From: an uncultured Acidimicrobiales bacterium
GTDB taxonomy: Bacteria; Actinomycetota; Acidimicrobiia; Acidimicrobiales; Bin134
DNA: 64,000 nucleotides
Assembly (NCBI GenBank): GCA_951813555.1
Contig: OX638344.1
Coordinates: 1,364,001-1,428,000 of the forward strand
Reading direction: 5' to 3'
The notes beneath the pieces are model-generated. The model saw nothing but the letters and a program-made list of their open reading frames with translations. It ran no database searches and was not told the DNA's origin. How positions within the stretch are numbered: the first letter of the stretch is position 1; each line of letters starts with the position of its first letter. Both the position numbers and the translations under genes were made by a program. Below, piece after piece: positions 8,260 through 20,600 of the stretch.

Positions 8260-9786
8260 ATGCTCGCTGGCGGGACGTTTTGGGGGATGGTGGAGAGGCG
8301 GGCGGAGCTTTCGCCTGATGCTCGGATGATTGTGGATGATCGGGATCGGGTGCTTTCGTTTGGGGAGTATCGGGAATCGGCTCGGCGGGTGGCGGCGGGG
8401 TTGGTTGAGTTGGGGGTGGGGCCGGGGGTTTCGGTTTCTTGGCAGTTGCCTACCTGGCCGTCCACTTTGGTATTGCAGGCGGCTCTGGCTCGATTGGGGG
8501 CGGTGCAGAATCCGATTATTCCGGTTTATCGGGAGCGAGAGGTGGGTTTCTGTGTGCGCCAGACGGGGGCCGAGTTGTTCTTGGTGCCGTCGGTGTGGCG
8601 GGGGTTCGACTATCAGGCCATGGCGGAAGGGATTGCCGCCGAGGTCGACGGGCTGGACGTGGTGGTGTGCGACGGTGATCTGCCGGCCGGCGATGTATCG
8701 GTGCTGGACGACATTCCTGCCCCGGAGGATCCTGAAGGGATTCGCTGGGTGTACTACACGTCGGGCACCACTTCGAACCCCAAAGGCGCTCGCCACTGCG
8801 ACACCTCGGTGATGGCGTCGGGGATTGCCATGGTAGAACGCCAGCATGTGAGCGCCGACGACAAGTTCGGTCTGGCCTTCCCGTTTGCCCACATCGGCGG
8901 AGTGTCCAACCTGTCGGTGTCGCTGAGTTCAGGCTGCACCCTGGTGATCGCCGAGGCGTTCGACCCGACGGAGACCACTGCGCTGTTCGCTCGCCACGGC
9001 GTCACCCTGGTGGGCGGAGGTCCCGCCTTTTTCATGGCGTTTTTGGCCGAGCAACGCAAGCAGCCGGGCGAGCCGATCCTGCCCAAGCTTCGGCTCTGCT
9101 CCGGGGGAGGAGCTCCTATGCCTGGGTCTCAGCATTACGAGGTGATGGCTGAGATGGGCGGGCGGGGGTGCGGCCATGCATGGGGGATGACCGAGGCGCC
9201 AATCATTGCCCAGAACACTCCTGACGACCCCGACGAGAAGCTGGCTGAGACCGAGGGCCGGCCGCTGGCCGGGGCGGAGATCAAAGTGGTGGGTTTCGAC
9301 GGCGAACCGGCCGAAGTTGGCGTGGAGGGGGAGCTGTGGATTCGAGGGCCCATGGTGTGCCGGGGCTACATGGACGAGGCGCTGACCGCCGCCTCGTTCG
9401 ACAATGGCTGGTTCCACACCGGCGACGTGGGTTTTCTGGACGCCGACGGGTACGTGACGCTCACCGGGCGGGTTAAGGACATCATCATCCGCAAAGGGGA
9501 GAACATCTCGGCTACCGAGATCGAGGACTTGCTCTTCGCCCACCCCAAGATCCTCGACGCCGGCGTGATCGGGCTGTCCGACGAGGAGCGGGGGGAGCGA
9601 GTGTGCGCGGTGGTGGAGCTGGCTTCTGGCGTCGATGGGCTTACTTTGGCTGAGGTGGGGGACTATTTCCGGTCGTCGGGGATCATGCCCCAGAAGATCC
9701 CCGAGCAGCTGGAGATCGTGGACTCGCTGCCCCGCAATGCTACGGGGAAGGTGCTGAAGCACGAATTGCGGGCCCGGTTTAGCTAG
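8260..9786 (+). CDS. AMP-forming acyl-CoA synthetase (FadD-like)
   Basis: 508 residues of the ANL superfamily: ATP plus a carboxylic acid give an acyl-adenylate, then acyl-CoA. The P-loop-like motif YYTSGTTSNPKGARH lies near residue 165, the A5-like block GHAWGMTEAPI near 308, the A7/A8 region WFHTGDVGFLDADGYVTLTGR near 390 and the C-terminal lysine motif RNATGKVLKHELR at the end. Length and motif order are normal. It stands alone between the LLM scar and a convergent DUF445 gene. The acid substrate is unknown. Confidence 0.92.
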   Translation: MLAGGTFWGMVERRAELSPDARMIVDDRDRVLSFGEYRESARRVAAGLVELGVGPGVSVSWQLPTWPSTLVLQAALARLGAVQNPIIPVYREREVGFCVRQTGAELFLVPSVWRGFDYQAMAEGIAAEVDGLDVVVCDGDLPAGDVSVLDDIPAPEDPEGIRWVYYTSGTTSNPKGARHCDTSVMASGIAMVERQHVSADDKFGLAFPFAHIGGVSNLSVSLSSGCTLVIAEAFDPTETTALFARHGVTLVGGGPAFFMAFLAEQRKQPGEPILPKLRLCSGGGAPMPGSQHYEVMAEMGGRGCGHAWGMTEAPIIAQNTPDDPDEKLAETEGRPLAGAEIKVVGFDGEPAEVGVEGELWIRGPMVCRGYMDEALTAASFDNGWFHTGDVGFLDADGYVTLTGRVKDIIIRKGENISATEIEDLLFAHPKILDAGVIGLSDEERGERVCAVVELASGVDGLTLAEVGDYFRSSGIMPQKIPEQLEIVDSLPRNATGKVLKHELRARFS

Positions 9787-9800
9787 TTCGACCATCCTCC

Positions 9801-9944
9801 GGTGGGCGGCGGACTGGTTTTGATGGGGTCGTGGTGGCGGGGCCTGTCCCGGCCCAGCCCGCCGTCCTCGCAGAGCTGCGGGCGGCGGGCGCCCTGAGCC
9901 GGGCCACCCACCACCACAACCCAGATTTGTGGCCCGCCGCCCAC
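9801..9944. repeat. decayed copy of the large palindromic element
   Basis: This stretch between two convergent genes shares long blocks with the element at 61607-61808, including TGATGGGGTCGTGGTGGCGG followed by GCCTGTCCCGGCCCAGCCCG. Its outer ends GGTGGGCGGCGG (9801) and the complementary CCGCCGCCCACC (to 9944) still pair, but the right arm has many substitutions. I read it as an older, degenerate copy of the same hairpin-forming repeat. By position it could also act as a bidirectional terminator. Confidence 0.75.
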
Positions 9945-9980
9945 CTACATTTGCCCCCATCTCCAGAAAGAGGTTTTGAG

Positions 9981-10991
9981 TTAGAGGATTTGCTTGATTC
10001 CGTGGATGGCTAGGCCGGCTAGGGCGCCTATGAGGGTGCCGTTGATGCGGATGAACTGGAGGTCGCGGCCTACTCGGCGCTCGATGCGGGTACTGGTGTC
10101 GTCGGCGTCCCAGCGGGCCACGGTGGTGCCGATCACGTTGGCCACCTCGGCTTGGGCGTGGCGGGCCAGCAGACCTGCCGCGCTGACCAGCCAACGATCT
10201 ACCCGGCTCTGAAGGTCGGGATCGGTTTGCAGCGACTGGCCAGCCCTGGCCAAGGCAGCCTCGACTCGGGCTCCTAGCGCGGCGTTGGTTTGGAGGCGCT
10301 GGGCGTAGCTTCTCAGGCCGGCGTCGATGCGCAGGCGCAGTTCGTGCTCGGGATCGTCGGCCATATCGGCCAGCACTCCGCGCACCCCCCGGTGGAGTCG
10401 GTTGAAGATGTGGTGGTCGAGCACTTTGGGGGTGTAGATGGGGGCTTCTTCGACGATGCGGTCCCGCAGCACGTCGTGGTTGTCCACCAGGAAGCGGTCG
10501 GCCCGCTCCACGGCGGCGTCCACCATCGAGCGGTGGTGCTCTCCGTCGACCAGTGATTCCAGCAACCGGCCCAAGGCGGGGGCCGACACCAGTCCAGTGT
10601 CTCCCTCGGCAGCTAGCCATCGCCCCAGGGCCTCGGCGGGAGCCCTATCGGCCACCCATTGGGCCAGGTCGTCGGGGTCGAAGAAGTTGTCCTGCACGAA
10701 CTCGCCCAGGCTGGCACCGATGGCGTCTTTGCGGCGGGGGATGATGGCGGTGTGGGGGATGGGGATCCCCAGCGGGTGTTTGAAAAGGGCGGTCACCGCA
10801 AACCAGTCGGCCAGCCCGCCGATCATGGCGGCCTCGGCGGCGGCTTCCACGTAGCCGGACCAGCCGTGGCCGTCGGCGAGCAGGCGAATGACCACGAATA
10901 GGGCGGCGGCCGCTAGCAGCAGGCCGGTGGCTCGCCGTTTGGCGCGGCGAAGCGAGGCTGGGTCGCTCAGGCGACCGTTTGGGGCATCCAT
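9981..10991 (-). CDS. DUF445 family membrane protein
   Basis: 336 residues. A hydrophobic segment near residues 22-38 (TGLLLAAAALFVVIRLL) and another near the C-terminus (LIGALAGLAIHGIKQIL) flank a long helical middle. The early motif EAAMIGGLADWFAVTALFKHPLG is characteristic of DUF445 (YjiN-like) proteins. The molecular function of this family is unknown. The ATG overlaps the end of the upstream gene (10967-11698) by 25 bases, so the two are co-transcribed. Confidence 0.85.
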   Translation of the reverse strand: MDAPNGRLSDPASLRRAKRRATGLLLAAAALFVVIRLLADGHGWSGYVEAAAEAAMIGGLADWFAVTALFKHPLGIPIPHTAIIPRRKDAIGASLGEFVQDNFFDPDDLAQWVADRAPAEALGRWLAAEGDTGLVSAPALGRLLESLVDGEHHRSMVDAAVERADRFLVDNHDVLRDRIVEEAPIYTPKVLDHHIFNRLHRGVRGVLADMADDPEHELRLRIDAGLRSYAQRLQTNAALGARVEAALARAGQSLQTDPDLQSRVDRWLVSAAGLLARHAQAEVANVIGTTVARWDADDTSTRIERRVGRDLQFIRINGTLIGALAGLAIHGIKQIL

Positions 10992-11698
10992 GACCCGCGG
11001 ATCTGCTCAGCCCACGGGTAGCGCAGCGGCTCGATGAGTTGGAAAGGCCCGTCCATGCCGACGTGGGTGCTGGTGGGCCGGGAAGGGACGGAGGCCCGCA
11101 GCGCGGGGACCACCTCGTTGGGATTGCCCTCGATCATGTGCAGGTCGATGGCGGTGTCGGGGGCGAACCGGGAGGTGAACGACACCACTGCGTGTACGCC
11201 ATCGACGGCCACCGCGGCGGGGGCATAGACGTCCCGGTGCCAGCTCTGGTCGCCCAGGCCTCGGCGCAGCACTACGTGGAGGTCGGTGTGGGACATGTGG
11301 GGGATGTCACCGGGGTCGGCCTTCAGCGCCGGGTCGGCCACCGCCCAGTCGAGGGCCAAGGCGTCGCCCAGCCGCACGATCTTCTTCTCGTCGGGGAACA
11401 TCCGGTCGGCCTCCACCAGCACTTCTCGGTATTCGGTCATGGTGGCCATCACCCCGTCGACGTCGCCGCACAGCCAGTAGACGGTGAGGAACGCGCTGCG
11501 GCCCTCCGAGAAGGCCTCGTCACAGCCATCGGGACGCAGTGCCTGGTGGCCGGGCGGCGCCACGTAGCGGCGGCCGTGCATCACATCGGTCAGGGCGATG
11601 TTGGGAGGCAGATGCTCGAGGTCGTACCAGCGGTTCCAGTCCTCGATGGCGTCGGCATCGCAATCCAGGCCGGCGAAGATGATTCCGGTTGTCTGCAT
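10967..11698 (-). CDS. two-repeat dimeric alpha/beta-barrel-like protein
   Basis: 243 residues with two ferredoxin-like halves. The first begins TTGIIFAGLDCDADAIEDWNRWYDLEHLPP, here quoted only to show the WNRWYDLEHLPP signature of EthD/DUF4286-like small barrels; the second begins near residue 135. Confidence 0.
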   Translation of the reverse strand: MQTTGIIFAGLDCDADAIEDWNRWYDLEHLPPNIALTDVMHGRRYVAPPGHQALRPDGCDEAFSEGRSAFLTVYWLCGDVDGVMATMTEYREVLVEADRMFPDEKKIVRLGDALALDWAVADPALKADPGDIPHMSHTDLHVVLRRGLGDQSWHRDVYAPAAVAVDGVHAVVSFTSRFAPDTAIDLHMIEGNPNEVVPALRASVPSRPTSTHVGMDGPFQLIEPLRYPWAEQIRGSWMPQTVA

Positions 11699-14600
11699 CG
11701 TTTCATGGTATGACCCTGGGACCGACCCGGGGGGTATTGATCCTCGTTATGGCCCACTGGGTGGCGCAGTCTGCTAGGACGTGATGGTGGAGTTTGTAGC
11801 GCTGGCCGGCGGGTCGTTTCTGATGGGCACCGACGAGGTGTGGTTCGAAGGCGATGGCGAGGGACCGGTGCGTGAGGTGGTGCTGAGGCCCTACCAGATC
11901 GCCGCCACGGCGGTGACCAACGCCGAGTTTGCCGCCTTCGTGGAAGCCACCGCGCACTTGACCATCGCCGAGCGGGAGGGATGGTCGTTCGTGTTCGGCG
12001 GGCTGCTGCCCGATGACTTTCAGCCCACCCGGGGAGTGGTGGGTGCTGAGTGGTGGCGACAGGTTGAAGGAGCGTGCTGGTCCCGGCCCGAAGGGCTCCA
12101 GTCGTCGGTGGAGGATCGGGGCGACCATCCAGTGGTCCACGTGTCGTGGTTCGACGCCGCGGCCTGCGCGGCGTGGTACGGGGCCCGGCTGCCCACCGAG
12201 GCCGAGTGGGAGAATGCCGCCCGGGGTGGGCTGGAACAGGCCCGGCTCCCGTGGGGCGACGAGCTGTGTCCCGACGGGGTGCCTCGGCTGAACATCTGGG
12301 AGGGCGAGTTTCCCAGCCACAACACCGCCGAAGACGGTTACGTGGGCACCGCGCCGGTGGACGAGTACCAGCCCAATGGATTCGGCCTCCATAACTGCTC
12401 GGGCAACGTGTGGGAGTGGTGCGCTGACTGGTTCGAAAACCGGTTCCCGCCTGAGAGGCCGCTGGTCGATCCGATGGGACCTCCCCAGGGCCGGGTCAGG
12501 GCCATCCGGGGCGGGTCGTACCTGTGCCACGACTCCTACTGCAACCGGTATCGGGTGGCTGCCCGGCACGCCAACGACCCCGATTCCACCACCGGGCACA
12601 TGGGGTTCCGGCTGGCCGCCGACGCGGAGGCTGAGGTCGGCCCTGGAGTGGGCTCCAAGATGCGCTGATCCGAGGCTGGTCGGTAACGTCACCGCCATGA
12701 AGTTGGACTTGCTGTACGAGGTTGATGCGCCCAAGCCGTGGGGCAAGCCCCATCCCTGGGGTCAAAGGGAGCGGGAGCAGAAGGCCTACAAGGATGCCGT
12801 CGAGCAGATCAAGCTGGCCGACAACTTCGGGTTCAACACCATCTGGGCGGTGGAGCACCACTTCCGGGAGGGCCGCTCGCATTGTCCCGCCTCCGAGGTG
12901 TTCCTCGGTGCCCTGTCGATGGTGACCGAGAACATCAAGATGGGCTTCGGCGTGACCCTGACCCCGTTCGGGTTCATCCCGCCGCAGCGGATCGCCGAAA
13001 AGGTGGCCACCGTCGACATCTTGTCCAACGGCCGGGCGGTGTGGGGCACCGGCCGGTCCACCCCCATGGAGCAGATCGCCTTCGGCGTCGACCGGGAGCG
13101 GTCCCGCGACGACTGGCAGGAGGCCATCGAGATCGTGTGCGGCATGTGGCGTGAGGAGTACTTCGAGTACGACTCGCCCCGGTTCAAGTTCCCCAAGCGG
13201 ATGGTCACGCCCAAGCCGATGCAGTATCCCCATCCGCCGGCGTGGATGGCGTGCGCCTCGGAGAACTCCGCTGCGGTAGCCGGCAAGGCGGGCATGGGCA
13301 TGCTGTCGTTCTCCATCATGCAGCCGCTGGAGGCCATGGGCCGCCACATCCGCAACTACCGGGCCGCGGCCGAGAACCCCGAGCCCATCACCGACGTGAC
13401 CACCAACGCCACCGCGGCCTACACCCTGGTGCACTGCGCCGACTCCCCCCAGCAGGTGCTGGACAACGAGGTGTGGAAGTCGGTGGAGTGGTGGTACACC
13501 AACCTGGCCCAGTTCACCTTGGACTGGGAGCTGCCCGAATTGTCACAAGAGGAGCGCGACGCCACCTTCCCGCTGCTCAAGCCGCTGATGGAAGAGGGAA
13601 TCGACGACCTCATCCACCACTTCGACGAGGCCGACATGATCGTGGTGGGCGATGTGGACACCTGCTACGAGAAGATGAAGCACTACGCCGACCTCGGCGT
13701 GGACCAGCTCATCTGCTACGTGCAGTTCGGCTATCACTCCCACGAGTCGATCATGCGCACCATCGAACTGCTGGGCAAAGAGATCATTCCCGAACTAGAG
13801 AACTACACCCCCTCGCCCAGGACCTCCTGAGGTTGGGCTGGCCATTGCGAAGAAAAAGAAAATAGTGAAGAAAGTGAAAACAGAGAAGAAAAAGAAAATA
13901 GTGAAGCCTTGAGATAAACTGCGGGGGTGGAGGGAGAACGACCCCGCTACTTTCCCAATGAAGGAGATGTCCCGGATTCGCTGCCGTTCACACCTGGGTT
14001 TGGGAGCACGCCGCCGTGTTTGGTGGGAAGGGATGAGCTGATCCGCGACGTGTGCGCCCTGCTGGCCGGTGATCCTGCCAGTGAGGGAGGGGCAAATGTG
14101 CTGTTGGCGCCGCGGGGCTTGGGCAAGACGGTTGTGTTGAACGAGATTGAGGACGCTGCCCGAACAGAGCGTGGGTGGCTGGTCATTTCGGTCTCAGGTA
14201 CGGACGGCGACCCGATTGCGGAGACCCACAAGGAGGTCATTCGAGCACACGAGTCATTGGTGCAAGCTCACGGCGAATCCGCCAAACGACAGGTGTCGGG
14301 AATGAGCTTGGGAGTTGGAGGTTTGTCAGCCGGTGTCTCGTTTGACGAGGTGTCCGATCCGAAGAGGACGAGATACGGCGATGACCTTCGACGCGATCTC
14401 AGTGAACTCGCAAGCGCGGCCGCCCAAATCGATGTCCGTGTGTTGCTCACAATGGACGAGATGCATGCGATCCCGCTGGCCAAAGCTCGGCAGCTCGGCT
14501 CGTACATTCAGCACATCGCAAAACGGGAGCGGCAGGCGCTGGTGTTCGTGGGGGCGGCACAGCCCTATATTACCGAGACGCTGCTGGCCGACCGGAAATC

Positions 14601-17600
14601 GACATTCCTGCAGCGCCTCGCCGTCCACAGGGTGGACCGCCTATCTGAACCCGAGACAAGGCGCGGACTTCGAGAGCCGATTGAGATGCACGGGGGCCTC
14701 ATTGGTGAAGACGCTTTGGACATTGCCACCTCAGCTGTCGCTGGCCATCCGTACATGCTCCAACTTGTGGGTGACAGGATGTGGCGCTCGGCGGGGGGTA
14801 CGGGCAACCCAATCGCCGTCAACCACGCAAAAGGGGCCGTCGCCGAGGCCAGAGAGTCGCTCGAAGGTCACTTGTTTGCCCCGACATGGGAAAGCCTGTC
14901 GGACACCGACAAGCGCTTCCTGGCTGCCTTGGCTGTTCTTGCCGAGGGAGACGATTCGCCTCGGGTCGCCGCGATATGCGAAGAGGCTGGAATAGGCAAG
15001 GCCAGCGCCAGCGCCTATCGCAGGCGGCTGTTGCTGTCGGGAATGGTCAGCCCCAGTGGGCGAGGCCGGCTGAAGCTAGCCCACCCATCAATTGGACCCT
15101 GGCTACGGCAAGCAATCGCAGCAGGCTCAGTGCGCGTACCGGAAGCCTCCCTGCCTGGCATTTGAATCTGGTTCGGTCAGTACGGGAGGCCGACGGCTGC
15201 TGTACGGCCACCCTATTGGAGGTAGATGGTCGGATCGATGTCTTCGATGGGGTCTATGTCGACTGACCCGATCAGGGTATTCACTGGATCAGTGGTCTGA
15301 GCGGTGGCTTGGTCGATGAGGACTCGGCGCAGCACTTTGCCGACCTCGCTGCGGGGGAGGGCTTCTAGCACCTTGAAGGCCACGGGCACCTTGTAGGGGG
15401 CCAAGTGTTGGCGGCACAGATGCTCCAGGTCATCGGGGCTGGGGGCGGCGCGGCTGTCGGCCGGCACCACGAAGGCGTGGGGAACCTCGCCTAACCGGTC
15501 GTCGGGTACCCCCACCACCGAAGCGTCGGACACCGCCTCTGACAGCAGCAGCACCTCCTCCACCTCCGCGGGGAATACTTTGAGCCCTCCCCGGTTGACC
15601 ATGTCCGACTCCCGGCCCTCGATCCACAAGAAGCCGTCCTCGTCGAGGCGGGCGATGTCGCCGGTGCGAAAGAAGCCCTCGTCATCGAGGCGGTCGCCCA
15701 TTCGCCCCTTCTTATCCAAAGAGGCGGTGTAGGCGGTGCGGACCCACAGCTCGTCGCTTTCGCCGAACCGCAGCTCCACCCCGTCGTGGGGACGGCCAAC
15801 GGCGCCTATCTTCTCGGGATGGTCCCGGAAGTCCCGGGCGGTCCAGCCCACAATCTCGCCGCCCACCTCGGTCTGCCCGTACCCGTTCAGCACCATCACG
15901 CCAAACCGCCCGAAGAATCGGCGGGCCTGCAATGGGGACAGGGGTGCGGTGATGGAGCGAACGATCCTCAACGGATCGAGGCTCTCGATGCCGGGCTCGT
16001 CGTTGAGCATGGTTATGGCCGCCGGGGGCAGCACGGTCGAGGCGATCTGGTAGTGGCTCACGATTCGGGCGTATTCCAAAGCGTCGAAGGTGGGCATCAG
16101 CAGCGCTGGGCTTCCGGTGCGGACGGCGAAGATCACGTTGTAGATCCCCGCCCACAGCGAGGTGGACACCGGGATGACGTTGGGCATGGTCGGCCGCTCG
16201 GTGGGTGTTCGGCCTTTGCGCACGGTGGAGACGATCGTGTCCATCAGTCGCAACACCGCGTCGGATTGCAGCTCAATGGGCTTGGGCCTGCCGGTGGTGC
16301 CTGAGGTGAACGACACGGTGGCGATGCCCGGATCATGGAAGGCCGGACTGGTTGCCCGGCGCTCCACCACCGACCAGCCCATTTCGCCATCGGCTGCGAT
16401 ACGGGTGATGGGCGCCTTCACCCGGTGGAGCTGCTCGGGCGAGCCGATCACCGCGGCGGGGCCCACCTCGCTGAGGATGTGGTCGATCTCGGTGTCGGAA
16501 AGGCGGGGGTTCACCGGTACGTAGACTCCGTCGGCCGCCCAGGTACCGAAAAAAGCAGCCACCACATCGGCGCTGGGCGGCAGCAGGCAGGCCACCGGCG
16601 TGCGAGGAGCGACTTCGGCATCGGCCAGAGTGGCCGCCAGCCGCCTGGCTGCTTCCACCAGATCGAAGTAGAGGGTCACTTCGTCGCCCTCGGGCCGGGC
16701 AACGATCACGCCAGGGGTGTCGGGCCCGGCGGGCAGCTCGGGCGCCAGAAGGAGCGTTGCGAAGCTCATAGCGCCCCGACGATAACTTACCGGTGAGCGG
16801 CCTTTGCCAGCGCCGGGTGGCGGAGACCCGTCCGATCCCGTTGGCTCCGATCTAGGCGGAACAGAGGGGCAGTACCTCCTATTCGCCGGTGTAGGCGGCC
16901 CGCACCTCGGGATTGGAGCGGATCTCGGCCACCGAGCCGTGGGCGATGACCGACCCTTGGTCTAGGCAGTACACCTCGTCGCATATCGCGGTGATGAATG
17001 CAAGATCATGGTCAATCACCACCACACCGCAGCCGACCCGGGCCGCAATAGCGCGGATCTGCTGCACGATCAGCCGGGACTCTGCTTCGGAGAAGCCCGA
17101 TGTCGGCTCGTCGAGCAGAAGGAACTGCGGGTGCGATACTGCGGCCCGGGCCAGCTCCAGCCGCTTCGACGCGCCGTAGTCCAGATGCCTCGCCCGTCGT
17201 GACGCCATATCACCGAGTTGATTCAGCTCGATCATCTCAACCGCTTGCCGTCGAGCCGAATCGGGTGTGGCACCGTGGGCCAAGGCCACCACCTCCACGT
17301 TTTCTAGAACCGTCAAGTCGGCGAAGAGGCGGAGATTTTGGAATGTGCGAGCGATGCCTGAACGAGCCCGTCTGTGGATGGCCATGCCGTTGATCGAGCG
17401 GCCGCACACCACCGCGTGGCCCGATGAGGCCGACACGATGCCGGTCAAAACGTTCAACATGGTGGTCTTGCCAGCCCCGTTGGGTCCGATGAGGCCGCAA
17501 ATCCGGCCCTTTGCCACCGACAGGTGGGCTTGAGACAAGACAACCAGGCCGTCGAATTCCACAGTAACGGCGGCCACTTCGAGTAGGTGCCCGGCGTCGG

Positions 17601-20600
17601 CTGGTGGTGCGGGGCGTGGCCAGGGCGAATCTTCGATTGGTGCAGATTCGACGTCGAAGCTTGTCGAGGTCTTCGGGATCGGGCTCACAGGCGCAAAAGC
17701 CCTTTGGAGCCGGTTCAAGCGGCGCAGCCCGGGCAAGTCGGTGATCTCACGATCGTGGAGCAATCCGTTTGGACGCAGGATCATGAAGCCGAGCATGGCC
17801 AGGCCGAGGCAGATGTCGGTGAGGCCGGGTCGAATCACGAAGTCGAATGGCCCGGGGTTGAAGTCAGGCCCGGAGAGAAGTCTGGTGACTTCAGTGAGCC
17901 CGGTGACGATTACCGTGCCGGCCACTGCGCCGGTCACGCTGTTGCGACCGCCGACAACGAGCATTGTGAGCGTCAACAGCGTGTAATCGATGAAGAATCT
18001 CTCGGGGGATACGGTTCCCGACAGCCAAACCCGCAGGCAAGCGCCCACGGCAACCAGGCCGACCGACAGGAGCAGAGCCAGCATCTGGTGGCGGGCGGGA
18101 TTCACCCCCAGTGAGCGGGCGGCCAGGTCGTCTTCCCGGCTAGCCCGCGCCAGGCGCCCCGAACGAGATGACCGATAGAGCAGGGCAATCACCAGTGCGA
18201 GGCCGAAGCCGGCGTAGGCGTGGGAGCGTCCCGGCATCGCGGTTCCGGGGCGGAAGCTGATCCCACCCCGGTTGCCTCCGGTGATGTCGGTCCAATTGAT
18301 GGCCGTCTCGTAGACGGCGAACAGCACGGCCAGCGTGATGACCGTAGCCGCGATGTCGCCGGTGGCCGCTCCTGAGCGAACCATGCCGAGCCCGACGATC
18401 ACTGCTACCACCAGGGTCAGCCCGGTGGCGGCCGCAATGGCCGCCTCGGCTGGAATCGACACGTCCGAAGCACCGAATGGGGCATCGCCGATGAGCCGGC
18501 GCTTCCACTCGACGTCTACTGCCAAGATCGCGAAGGCGTAGCCAGCCACTGCCCCGAAGCCGACGTGCCCGAATGACAAGATGCCGGTGTTCCCGATGAA
18601 CACCTGCATACCCACGACGACCGTGGCGTTGATCAGCAAAGTTGTGAACAGGGTTTCCCGAGAAGCCCCTCCTCCGGCCGTGTAGCCGAGTCCGATGAGC
18701 ACCACTGCGCCAAAAAGGAGCGCAGTGCCCAAAAAGACGCCGGCCAGGCGACTGGGCCCCCCTCCGGAGATCCAGCCCCGACGGGCAACACGGCCGCGGT
18801 GTTTCTGCTTTCGGCTGCGGCTGGCCATCTTCATGGTCGGTGTGATGATCCGGCAGCGAGGATGCCCGTGGGCCGGAAGATGAACAGGACAGCCACGAGG
18901 ACGAAGACAATGCCGTTCACCATTCCGTCGACGCTGTCGGGCAGGCGGGAAACCAGCAGTATCTCGACCAGCCCGAGCAACAGGCCTCCGATCACCGCAC
19001 CTTGGAGTCGACCCAGCCCGCCGATGAGCGCGGCCAGTACTCCCTTCAGCATCGGGATCAGGCCGGCAGACGGAGCGGCCCGCCCGGTTCTCATCAAGAA
19101 GAACACGGCTGCGATTCCCGCGAGCAGGCCGGCCAAGGCGAATGCCATCCGAATCACCTGGTCGGAGCGGACACCGAGCAGCCGGGCAGTGTCGAAATCC
19201 TCAGCTGCGGCCCGGATGGCCATGCCGTAGACGGTGTGTTGGAGCACCCAAACCGTGAAGGCGAGGCTCAGCGCGGTGGCGGCGATGATGCCCAAGTCGA
19301 TCGCTTCGAAGCGGATGCCGCCGATGGTGACGGTGGAGGTGATCCAGTCTGGGCGCGCGAAGTGTCGAGATGACGCCGAGACGAACATCACGAATGCGGC
19401 TTGAACCACGAAGTGCACCCCGAACGAGGTCAGCAGCATGGCGAAGTCGGTGGCCGAGCGCACCCACCGAAACGCCACGAACTCCACCAGTACCGAGGTG
19501 AGGATCGCGGTGACGACGATGCCCGGGACCAAGATCCACCAGGTCGCCCCGGTTAGGGCGAGACCGTAGGAGGCGTATGCGCTGACGGTGATCAGTTCGC
19601 CGTGAGCGAAGTTCACCATGCGCATGACGCCGAATATCAGTCCGACGCCCAGGGCGATCAACGCGTATTCGCCACCCCGCCCCAACCCGTCGACCAACTG
19701 CTGGACGATCTCAGTCATGGCTGCTCTTTGTTGGCGCCTGCCCGGTTTGCCGACGACCATCCGGCGAGCCGATGTGGCGGTTCACGGGCGTGTCTCCGAG
19801 GAAAGACCCGAAGATGTCATCTCGGGCTGCGATCTGCTCGGCTGGGCCTTGCTCGACAATTTGCCCGGTGCGCAGGATGCAGGCAGAGTCGGCGGATTCC
19901 AAGGCGCGGCGGGCATTCTGCTCGACGACGATCAGGGTCATGCCGCTGCGGCGCAATTCGTCGATGAGCTCGAAAACCTGGGCTGCCACCAGCGGGGCCA
20001 GCCCGAGCGTCGGCTCGTCCATCAAGAGCAGATCGGGAGAGGCCATCAGCGCCCGGGCTATGGCAAGTTGCTGGGCCTCGCCGCCCGACAGCAGCCCGGC
20101 CCGCTGCGATCGCTTGCGTCCCAGAATATCGAATCGCTCCATCAGCTCGTCGGCTCGGGTTTGGCGGAGCCGACGAGGGAGGGTGATAGCGCCAACCAGC
20201 AGGTTCTCCTCAACTGTGAGGGTGCCGAGAATGCGGCGATGCTCTGGAACCAGGGCCATCCCGAGGCGGATGCGCTGTTGGGGCGGCAGCCCGGTTATGT
20301 CGCGTCCTTTCCAGCGGACGCGGCCTTGGCTCGGTCGGCGCATTCCGATGACCGTATTGAGAAGGCTGGTCTTCCCCGCACCGTTGGGTCCGATGAGAGC
20401 GATCGTCTCGCCGGACCCAACAGTGAGGGAGATGCCATACAGGGCGCGGATCGGACCGTAGGAAACCTCAACTGACTCGACGGCCAACAGCTCGTCGAAG
20501 GTCTCTGAACCCACTTGGTAGGCCTTGTCGGTCAGGGGGTTGTCGAACGTCACAGGGCCGACTCTGCGATCAGGGGCTGCCAGTCGTCGCCATGATGTCG